Below, piece by piece: positions 34,774 to 41,088 of a DNA stretch of 64,000 bases (positions are counted from its first letter, which is position 1; each line of letters begins with the position of its first letter). The translations under genes were made by a program, and so were the position numbers. The notes under the pieces were generated by a model. That model saw only the letters and a program-made list of their open reading frames with translations, did no database searches and was not told where the DNA came from. This DNA comes from Polyangiaceae bacterium (GTDB lineage Bacteria; Myxococcota_A; Polyangia; Polyangiales; Polyangiaceae): the NCBI GenBank assembly GCA_029266615.1, contig JAQSWN010000039.1, forward strand, positions 1 to 64,000. Direction: 5' to 3'.

Positions 34774-36551
34774 GGCTTCGGATCGCTCTCGTGCAGGTAC
34801 GCCTGCGCGATGGTCGCCTCGTCGATGAAGCCGAGCAGCTGACCGGAAGCGTTCACCACCGGCAGCTCTGGCAAGCTCTCGGCTCGCATGAGGTCCAGCG
34901 CGGCGAGTAAGCTTTCGTCCACGTCCACACTGGCGGGCGGCCGCATGATGTCCGAAGCCGTGATCAACGGGCCGAGACCGGGTTCCTGCTCCAGAATGGC
35001 GAGCTCTTCGCTCGTGACCAAGCCGACCAGCTTTTCACCGTTCAACACCGGTAACACGTGTTGACCCGGAGGGAGCGCGAGGCCCAGCTCACGGCCGCGT
35101 GCGGCAGGCCAGAGCCGAGGGCGGTCTGCCCCCTGCACGGGCAAAGCGCTGAGCTTCAGCTGATCCAGCGCCTGGAGGGAGCCGCGCTGCTTCAGGTGAA
35201 TGCCGTCTTGCTCCAGCAGCGCCTCGTAGATGGGCACCGGACGGAGGTAGCGCGCCAGCGCGTAAGCGCTCATGTTGGCGATCATGAGCGGCAAGATGAG
35301 CCCGTAGCCCGACGTGAGCTCCACGATGATGAGCACGCTCGTCATCGGCGCGCGGATGGTCCCGCAGAAAGTGGCGCCCATGCCGACCAACGCGAAGGCG
35401 CCCATCGCCTCCGGACCATGGCCGAAGATGCTCCGATCCAGCGAGCCAAAGGCTCCGCCGAGCATTGCCCCCATGAATAGCGACGGCGCGAAGATGCCGC
35501 CCGCGCCGCCGCTCGAATACGAGAAGATGGTCGCCACCAGCTTGGCCACGCCCAGGAGCAGGAGCACTTTGACCGGCAAGACGCCGGAGAGCGAGCTTTC
35601 CACGACCCGGTAGCCGCCACCGTTCACGCCGCTCGTGCCGAGCCAGTAGAGTGCGGCAACGGCGATGGCGCCCGTCACTAGACCTCCGACCGCGGGCTGG
35701 GCCCAGTCCGGGATGCGCCTTTGAGCTCGGAACTTGGCGCGGACTCGCAACAGGCCGTCGGTGAAGACGACCGAGAGCAGCGCCGCGGCCAAGCCGAGCG
35801 CCGCGTAGAGCAGGAGGGACCGGGCGTCGGTCAGGCCAAAGGCTTGGGGCACCGAGAACACCGGATGAGTCCCCAAGATGCTGCGCTCGATCACGGCCGC
35901 CAGGGCCGCGGCCACGATCACGCCGGACAGAACCGTCTGATCCAGATTGCCGACGACTTCTTCGATCGTAAACGTGACCGCCGCGATGGGCGCGTTGAAC
36001 GCCGCCGCCACACCGGCCGCGGCTCCCACCGGCAGCAAACGCCGCCGATTGCGTGGCGAGAGCCGGCCGAAACGGCCGAGCGCGCTGGCGAGGCCGCTAC
36101 AGATCTGCACCGTGGGGCCTTCGCGCCCGAGCGACGCTCCCGACCCGATCTGCAAGCTAGCGACGAACAGCTTGCCTACCGCGTCGCGCAGGCGGAGGGT
36201 GCCCTCTTTCGACGCGTAGGCGACCTTCACCTGCGGTACGCCGCTGCCGCGCGCGTTCGGCACGACGTGCTTCAGCAGCAAGCCCGCGACCAGACCGCCG
36301 AGCGCGGGGGTCAGGACCCCGGCGACGAGCCACCAACGCCCATGAGCCACGATGGCGCGTTCGAAGAGGAGGCTTTCGGCGAACGCGATCGAGAAATGAA
36401 ACGCCACCGCCGCGAGCCCACAAGCAACGCCTATGAGCAATGTGAGGCCGAACAGGCGTTGCGACTCGGTCGGGGCGACCCGCAGCTCGAAGCGTAGCGC
36501 CCACTGGCGGAAGCGAGTCAGCCTTTGCCTCAGGGCCGAAGCGGAAGTCAT
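34713..36551 (-). CDS. ClC-type chloride channel/transporter with CBS pair
   Basis: 612 aa from ATG at 36551. It has the three selectivity-filter signatures of the ClC family: 'GSGVPQVK' (GSGIP), 'GASLGREGPTVQ' with the gating Glu, and 'GGIFAPSLFMGA'. The C-terminal ~150 residues hold two CBS repeats ('KLVGLVTSEELAILEQE', 'LPVVNASGQLLGFIDEATIA') that usually sense nucleotides or ionic strength. Bacterial relatives exchange Cl- and H+ and contribute to acid or osmotic tolerance. Its 3' end overlaps otsAB by 61 bp. The perfect palindrome site 5 is 36 bp upstream of the start. Confidence 0.94.
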   Translation of the reverse strand: MTSASALRQRLTRFRQWALRFELRVAPTESQRLFGLTLLIGVACGLAAVAFHFSIAFAESLLFERAIVAHGRWWLVAGVLTPALGGLVAGLLLKHVVPNARGSGVPQVKVAYASKEGTLRLRDAVGKLFVASLQIGSGASLGREGPTVQICSGLASALGRFGRLSPRNRRRLLPVGAAAGVAAAFNAPIAAVTFTIEEVVGNLDQTVLSGVIVAAALAAVIERSILGTHPVFSVPQAFGLTDARSLLLYAALGLAAALLSVVFTDGLLRVRAKFRAQRRIPDWAQPAVGGLVTGAIAVAALYWLGTSGVNGGGYRVVESSLSGVLPVKVLLLLGVAKLVATIFSYSSGGAGGIFAPSLFMGAMLGGAFGSLDRSIFGHGPEAMGAFALVGMGATFCGTIRAPMTSVLIIVELTSGYGLILPLMIANMSAYALARYLRPVPIYEALLEQDGIHLKQRGSLQALDQLKLSALPVQGADRPRLWPAARGRELGLALPPGQHVLPVLNGEKLVGLVTSEELAILEQEPGLGPLITASDIMRPPASVDVDESLLAALDLMRAESLPELPVVNASGQLLGFIDEATIAQAYLHESDPKPQPVPSPAAPSAASNARTSR

Positions 36552-36586
36552 CTGCGGAGCACTGTCCCTGCAGTCCCACGCGACTC

Positions 36587-36600
36587 GTTTGATGTCAAAC
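36587..36600. promoter_or_regulatory. Palindrome GTTTGATGTCAAAC (site 5)
   Basis: Both half-sites are perfect. It lies 36 bp upstream of the clcA start and 50 bp downstream of the marR stop, so it can only be a promoter element for clcA. The nearest regulator gene is the MarR family member directly upstream. Confidence 0.65.
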
Positions 36601-36649
36601 GGGCTCGTCTAGCCAGACGACGCCTGCCTCGTCCAGCCCACTCTCCGGG

Positions 36650-37255
36650 TCAGGCACGTTGCTTGCTTCGCGCCTTGGCCGCGCGACGCGGCCCGGTCGG
36701 GGCCGGACCTTCACGCGTAGGCTCCTCGCGCTCCGCTGTCAGATCCGTGTCGAGGGCAGCCGCCAGGGCGCGCAGCACGGTCTTGGTCGCCGCCACTCGC
36801 TCCTTGGGCTGGCGTGCCAGAGTAGCGGCGACGGCTTCCTCGATGGTGCCGCGGCGCTCGCGGTTCAGGCGCATACCGCGGCGCGTGAGCTCGAACAGGG
36901 CCCGCCGGCGGTCGAACGGATCGCTCTCCCGCCGAATGAGCTCCGACTGCTCCAGCCGCTGCAACATGCCGGTTAGAGAGCTGGGGTGGATGTGCAGCAC
37001 CTCCGCCAGCTCCCCCGCCGCAATGCGACCGTGGTGGCCGATGAGCCGCAGCACCAGCCGCTGCGGGCCGGTGATGCCGAGCGTCGCCAGCATGCGCTTG
37101 GAGGTGGACTCCAACCCGTGCGTGAGGGCCCACAGCACCTGCAGGAAGGAGAGGGCGTCACCGAGGGGGGGAACGTCCGGTCGGGGCTCTGCGACGGGCT
37201 TCGGCTGCGAGCGATTCAAGTGGAGAATGAAGCCAGAGGGCGGCGGCTGAGGCAA
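36650..37255 (-). CDS. MarR-family transcriptional regulator
   Basis: 201 aa with a winged-helix HTH: 'LGITGPQRLVLRLIGHHGRIAAGELAEVLHIHPSSLTGMLQRLEQSELIRRESDPFDRRRALFELT' region, the full MarR DNA-binding signature. The start is a TTG at 37255, as no ATG or GTG lies before the domain; it may be slightly wrong. N- and C-terminal extensions (about 40 and 45 residues) are Pro/Arg-rich and unusual for MarR. It dimerises and represses by binding palindromes; a candidate site stands 50 bp past its stop before clcA. Ligand unknown. A gap of 20 bp separates it from the DUF5985-like gene upstream. Confidence 0.9.
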   Translation of the reverse strand: MPQPPPSGFILHLNRSQPKPVAEPRPDVPPLGDALSFLQVLWALTHGLESTSKRMLATLGITGPQRLVLRLIGHHGRIAAGELAEVLHIHPSSLTGMLQRLEQSELIRRESDPFDRRRALFELTRRGMRLNRERRGTIEEAVAATLARQPKERVAATKTVLRALAAALDTDLTAEREEPTREGPAPTGPRRAAKARSKQRA

Positions 37256-37275
37256 GGCTCAAACCGGGCCCCCGT

Positions 37276-37530
37276 TCAGCGCCGCGCGGGACTGCGATTC
37301 TTCGCGAACACCCCGTACGCAATGACCGCGAAGCCGAGGAAGCGCAGCACGTGCGCGTAAGTCTCGAACCCCGCCGCCAAGCTCGGGATGGTCCAGTTCG
37401 CGGCGATTAGCCAGAAGCCGATGCTGAAGCACAGGAACAAACTGTCTCGCGTGGTCCGCCAGTACCGGAGGAAGAATAGACCTGCGATGAAGGACCCCAT
37501 CGCCACCGCGCCGTGGAGAAAGTCGTTCAC
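37276..37530 (-). CDS. DUF5985-like small membrane protein (copy 2)
   Basis: 84 aa from GTG at 37530, fixed by a GTGA overlap with the stop of the preceding gene. Three hydrophobic helices, 'FLHGAVAMGSFIAGLFFLRYW', 'LFLCFSIGFWLIAANW' and 'HVLRFLGFAVIAYGVFAKNR', are the signature of this family; the protein at 21979 is a paralogue. No function known. It is last in the operon wHTH - DUF5985 - DUF5985, tightly coupled, which suggests a small membrane complex controlled by the first gene's product. Confidence 0.75.
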   Translation of the reverse strand: MNDFLHGAVAMGSFIAGLFFLRYWRTTRDSLFLCFSIGFWLIAANWTIPSLAAGFETYAHVLRFLGFAVIAYGVFAKNRSPARR

Positions 37531-37781
37531 GCCGCCTCCCGAATCAAGCCCACGAGTAGCAGAACGACCGCCACGAGCGCTACCACGCTGCGCCACACTT
37601 CAAGGCTTGCGCTCACGATGAATAGATCCGTGAACAGGAGCACGTTGTTGAGCCCCAAGCCAACGAAGCAGAGGCAGCACCAGAGCAGCAGCGGCGTGCG
37701 CTCCCGGCGGTAGCTGCGGATGAGCAGGAAAGCGCACAGTAGGCTGGTGAGCACACCGACGGCGTAGGCGAGCGGCCCCAT
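37527..37781 (-). CDS. DUF5985-like small membrane protein (copy 1)
   Basis: 84 aa with ATG at 37781 sharing one base with the upstream TAA (TAATG). Helices 'LAYAVGVLTSLLCAFLLIRSY', 'PLLLWCCLCFVGLGLNNVLLF' and 'VALVAVVLLLVGLIREAA'. It pairs with the next gene, overlapping by GTGA; this arrangement of two adjacent small membrane proteins is known in other proteobacteria. Both are hydrophobic enough to be integral inner-membrane proteins. Function unknown. Confidence 0.75.
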   Translation of the reverse strand: MGPLAYAVGVLTSLLCAFLLIRSYRRERTPLLLWCCLCFVGLGLNNVLLFTDLFIVSASLEVWRSVVALVAVVLLLVGLIREAA

Positions 37782-38191
37782 TACTTCTTCTCCCGGTCCA
37801 GCCGGAAAGCTTCCGCCAGGCGGCGAGCCGCGGTGCTGCGCACACGCTCCAGGGCATTTTCGTTCATCATGCGGATGATGGCGAGGGGCTGCTCATCGTA
37901 GACCCGCGCGAGCTCCCCGACCAGGGCGCGCGCGGTGCTGCTGGAAGCCGTGAAGGCGTACGCGGCGCCGCTGGCCGCTGGTGTCTTGGTCACGAGCCGT
38001 CCCGCCTGTGCTAACTCTTCGAGCGCATCTTCGGCGAGCTGCAGCGGCAGACCAATCGCGGCCGCGATCTCTCTCGGAGCCCAGGCCCGCTCGGCCTCAC
38101 GGGCTAGGCAAAGCAAGGCCCGCAGCTGCTCGAAGCTGGAGATGTGGTCTCGCGCGAAGAGACGCAGCTGCTCGGACGCTCGGTCTCTCAA
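37781..38191 (-). CDS. Winged-helix regulator heading the DUF5985 operon
   Basis: 136 aa from TTG at 38191 with GAGAAG upstream; no ATG exists in frame before the domain. 'SSFEQLRALLCLAREAERAWAPREIAAAIGLPLQLAEDALEELAQAGRLV' reads as a winged helix-turn-helix, with recognition helix in 'LPLQLAEDALEELAQAG'. The C-terminal half is helical ('VYDEQPLAIIRMMNENALERV') and could dimerise. It is co-transcribed and overlapping with two DUF5985-like membrane proteins, suggesting that it controls or reads them. Palindrome site 6 lies 25 bp upstream. Family not identified beyond the fold. Confidence 0.65.
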   Translation of the reverse strand: MRDRASEQLRLFARDHISSFEQLRALLCLAREAERAWAPREIAAAIGLPLQLAEDALEELAQAGRLVTKTPAASGAAYAFTASSSTARALVGELARVYDEQPLAIIRMMNENALERVRSTAARRLAEAFRLDREKK

Positions 38192-38215
38192 TCGGGCTTC
38201 TCATAGCTCCGATTA

Positions 38216-38229
38216 CTTGGACGTCAAAG
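38216..38229. promoter_or_regulatory. Degenerate palindrome CTTGGACGTCAAAG (site 6)
   Basis: Three mismatches to GTTTGA-N2-TCAAAC, but the dyad symmetry and the TCAAA half are kept. It lies between the wHTH operon and the RND adaptor gene. Weakest of the six sites. Confidence 0.35.
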
Positions 38230-38251
38230 TGGATTGTTGCGGCCCATCCGC

Positions 38252-39487
38252 TCAGCGGAAGAGCTCGCTCTTCAGCGAGAAGACTCCGCCCGTCACCACC
38301 CGGTCGCCCGCCTTGAGGCCAGACAGGATTTCGGTGCGCGCGCTGTCGTTCGCGCCGAGCATGACGCGGGTCACTGCGACCTCTCCCGGGCCCGTGGCGA
38401 CGAATACGGTCGGCTTGCCGTCCACGAAGGTAATGGCGGACGTGGGCACTACCGGATGCGCCTGGCCCGTGCCGCTCGAGTGCAACGTCGCTTTCACGGC
38501 TTGACCGACGCGCAGCTTACGGTCGCGATTCGAGACCTCGATGCGGACGATGGCGCTGTGCGTCTCCGGATTGATCGTGGAGGCGACTTTTGCCACCGTG
38601 CCCTGAAGCGCCGCGCCGCCGGTGAGCGGTTTGAGCTCCGCGCGATCGCCGACGTGGACGTGCGGCAGATTGCGCTCGAACACGTCTAGCTCGATCCAAA
38701 GGTGCTCCAAATCCGCCACTTTGAAGGCGACCAAGTCGCCGTCCACGAACTGGCCGGGCGCGACGTTGCGCTCTACCACCGTGCCCGCGATGGGCGAGCG
38801 CACGATGCGCGAGCCGAGCTCCGAGCCCGAGCCGGCTCCTCCGAGCGCGGCGACCTTTTGCCGCGCTGCCTCGAGCTTCAGGGCGGACTTGCGAGCCTCC
38901 ACACTCGCGACCTCCACCTCCCGCGCGGTGGTGAGCTTGCGCTCGGCGAGGGCGGCCTCGCGTTTGGCGTTGATTTCTGCGGCTTCGTACTCGGCTTGGA
39001 GCATGCTCACCGCGGCTTGGGCTTCGCCCAGTTCCGCGCTCTGCACGAGCGCGAGCGATTCGCCCGCTTTGACGCTGTCGCCTTCGTACTTGTCGACGCG
39101 GCTGACGAGGCCCCGCAGGCGAGTGCCGATCGCGGCTACGTGCGAAGCGTTGAAATCCACGGTACCCACGAGGCTGATGGCGGGCTGCAGCAGCTCTTCC
39201 TTCACCTCGGTCACCTGGATCTGTGCGCGCGTGGCGAACGCAGGGGAGTACGTGATGCGGTCTCCCTTCGCGCGCGGCACGTCGGCGGTGGCGGCAGGGC
39301 GCGGCTCCGGCCCGGCCTTGCCTCCGCGCAAGAACAGCGCGGCGCCGCCTCCGACGACGATAAGTCCGCCGAGCACGAGCGCCAGCCGCTTGCGCGAGCG
39401 CCGCGGGGGTGCGGTCGTCTCCTTGGGCGTGAGAACGCGGGTGAGGTGGGGATGGTGGCTTACGCCTGCCTCGTCGGTCGCCCGCAT
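38252..39487 (-). CDS. RND efflux periplasmic adaptor (CusB/HlyD family)
   Basis: 411 aa from ATG at 39487. One N-terminal TM anchor 'LALVLGGLIVVGGGAALFL' is followed by the barrel-sandwich and coiled-coil layout of CusB-type adaptors: 'GTVDFNASHVAAIGTRLRGLVSRVDKYEGDSVKAG', a helical hairpin rich in Glu/Ala, 'SPIAGTVVERNVAPGQFVDG', and the membrane-proximal 'VFVATGPGEVAVTRVMLG' and 'LSGLKAGDRVVTGGVF'. Normally it links a CusA/CzcA pump to an outer-membrane channel to export metals or drugs. Neither partner is in the flanking 10 kb. Cargo unknown; no Met-rich metal-binding N-terminus is visible. Confidence 0.9.
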   Translation of the reverse strand: MRATDEAGVSHHPHLTRVLTPKETTAPPRRSRKRLALVLGGLIVVGGGAALFLRGGKAGPEPRPAATADVPRAKGDRITYSPAFATRAQIQVTEVKEELLQPAISLVGTVDFNASHVAAIGTRLRGLVSRVDKYEGDSVKAGESLALVQSAELGEAQAAVSMLQAEYEAAEINAKREAALAERKLTTAREVEVASVEARKSALKLEAARQKVAALGGAGSGSELGSRIVRSPIAGTVVERNVAPGQFVDGDLVAFKVADLEHLWIELDVFERNLPHVHVGDRAELKPLTGGAALQGTVAKVASTINPETHSAIVRIEVSNRDRKLRVGQAVKATLHSSGTGQAHPVVPTSAITFVDGKPTVFVATGPGEVAVTRVMLGANDSARTEILSGLKAGDRVVTGGVFSLKSELFR

Positions 39488-39518
39488 GGAAAACACTATA
39501 GTGCTGGCGGGGCGGGCT

Positions 39519-39740
39519 TCAAACCAGTCGTCGCGCACGGCGGGTGGAGCTCGGACGCTGTGGCGGCATGTCCCCTAGGACGAGCTGGGCCGCCTGCACC
39601 GCGCACGCGGCGCCGAAAATGGCCCCCACGAAGGCCAAGAGGGGCCCGTGGAAGAATCCTCCCAAAAACGCGCCCAGACATGCGCCGGCCAGGCAAGCTA
39701 TAGCGTCCCGTAGCGATTTGGACCATTTGTGGTGAGCCAT
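39519..39740 (-). CDS. Small Gly-rich membrane protein
   Basis: 73 aa from ATG at 39740. A basic N-terminus 'MAHHKWSKSLRD' is followed by two Gly/Ala-rich hydrophobic helices with GxxxG patterns, 'LAGACLGAFLGGFFHGPLLAFVGAIFGAACAV'. Ends in an Arg-rich tail. No ribosome site is obvious. Codon bias is similar to neighbours, but the gene is short, so the call is tentative. It precedes the RND adaptor by ~30 bp and may be co-transcribed. Confidence 0.5.
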   Translation of the reverse strand: MAHHKWSKSLRDAIACLAGACLGAFLGGFFHGPLLAFVGAIFGAACAVQAAQLVLGDMPPQRPSSTRRARRLV

Positions 39741-39792
39741 CGTCGGCTCACCGTTCAACACGGCAGGGTCGGCACTTAATCCGTCGCGCGTT

Positions 39793-41058
39793 TCAATGCC
39801 AAAACCCGATGCTGAACGAGGTGTTCAGGTAGGCGCGCGCCACGTCCGCGGCGACAGAAAGCTGCCAATAATCGAACGGCTTCACCAAACCGAACACGTT
39901 CCAGCGGAAAAGGCGCACGTCCAAGCCGCCGGTGCCGTGGATTCGGACGGGCTTCAGATTCACGCGCTCTGCCTCGTAGTAGCTGCCGGCGCGTAGCCGC
40001 AGCACGTGTGGCACCACCTCCGCCTCCACCCCCAGGCGCGGCAAGATGACCGGCCGCGCCGCCGAAGCGGTGCCGCGCTCCGTCCACAGGCGCTCGACGC
40101 CTACGTGGTCTCCGTTACCTTGAACCACGAGTAGCTCCGTGGCGACGAGGACGTAGCGGCGCTGCCGGCCCTGATAGTCTTCGAACAGCTGGCGTTCGGC
40201 GCGCTCGCGATCCGCTTTGCTGGGCTTGGCTCCGCCGGCGGCGATACGAGCGACTTCGTCCACGCTGACGAAGCGCGGGTTCATCACGCGCTTTCCGAAT
40301 TGGTACGTGAATCCCAGCGCGAGCTCCCATGGAACCTCCACGGGACTCGGAGCTTGGCCCACGTCGCCGGGTACCTCGGCGCGGATGCGTGATTTGTACG
40401 CGACGGCGACCCGGTACTGATGGGCGGCGGGCTTGTAAGTCACGCCCGCGGTGTAGCCAGCGCCAGCCGTGCTGAGCGCACTGCTGCTGCTCCGCGTGTC
40501 GAAGCTCATGCCCACGAAGCGCCCGCCGACCCCGATGAGCAGCTGGTTATCGAGAAAACCGTAGGCGGCGCTGCTATGCACCATGCCGAAATTGGCGCTG
40601 AAATTGCGCGCCACGCCCTGGTCTTCCTGAGGGCGGCTCGCGGCGTTGCTCTGCGCTTCGGCGGCGGCGCCCACGCCGAAGTGACCCGCGTAGAGGATGG
40701 CCGCGAGGGAGCCGAACAGGGCCGAGCTCTTGCCGGAGCCCCCTTCGGTGCCTTGATTGTACAAGTCGTTCTTGGGTAGCCAAGCGCCGACGGAGAAGTC
40801 GACACCGAAGCCGTAGTCCCACCACGTCCAAGAATAGGGAAGGCGGAGGGCGACCGAAGCTGGGTTGATCGCGACGCCTTCCGTGTCATCTCCCAACGCC
40901 ACGAATGCCCCACCGAGACCGATGCGCCGCGTGCTGCCCGTGAGCGGCGAGCGTGCGGTGTCGATGCTCGTCGTGGTCGTTTGCGCGGAGCCCCGCGCGC
41001 AGAACACGGTGGCGGCGAGCGCGAGCGAAAGTCCTAAGGGCGCCGATCTGAAGGCCAA
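39793..41058 (-). CDS. Outer-membrane beta-barrel protein (FadL/PorV-like)
   Basis: 421 aa from a TTG at 41058 with a signal peptide ending GSAQ. The N-terminal motif 'RIGLGGAFVALGDDTEGVAINPAS' is the plug/first strand of the FadL/PorV/UPF0164 group, and the rest alternates in barrel fashion with Tyr/Trp/Phe girdles, ending in the C-terminal Phe-Trp-His 'SIGFWH'. Such barrels take up hydrophobic compounds or act in type IX-like export; which applies here is unknown. No obvious operon partner: the neighbours are a small membrane protein and a hybrid kinase. Start uncertain as there is no good ribosome site. Confidence 0.8.
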   Translation of the reverse strand: MAFRSAPLGLSLALAATVFCARGSAQTTTTSIDTARSPLTGSTRRIGLGGAFVALGDDTEGVAINPASVALRLPYSWTWWDYGFGVDFSVGAWLPKNDLYNQGTEGGSGKSSALFGSLAAILYAGHFGVGAAAEAQSNAASRPQEDQGVARNFSANFGMVHSSAAYGFLDNQLLIGVGGRFVGMSFDTRSSSSALSTAGAGYTAGVTYKPAAHQYRVAVAYKSRIRAEVPGDVGQAPSPVEVPWELALGFTYQFGKRVMNPRFVSVDEVARIAAGGAKPSKADRERAERQLFEDYQGRQRRYVLVATELLVVQGNGDHVGVERLWTERGTASAARPVILPRLGVEAEVVPHVLRLRAGSYYEAERVNLKPVRIHGTGGLDVRLFRWNVFGLVKPFDYWQLSVAADVARAYLNTSFSIGFWH

Positions 41059-41088
41059 GGCGCGCGGCAGGCTGCAAAGCGCGTGCCT

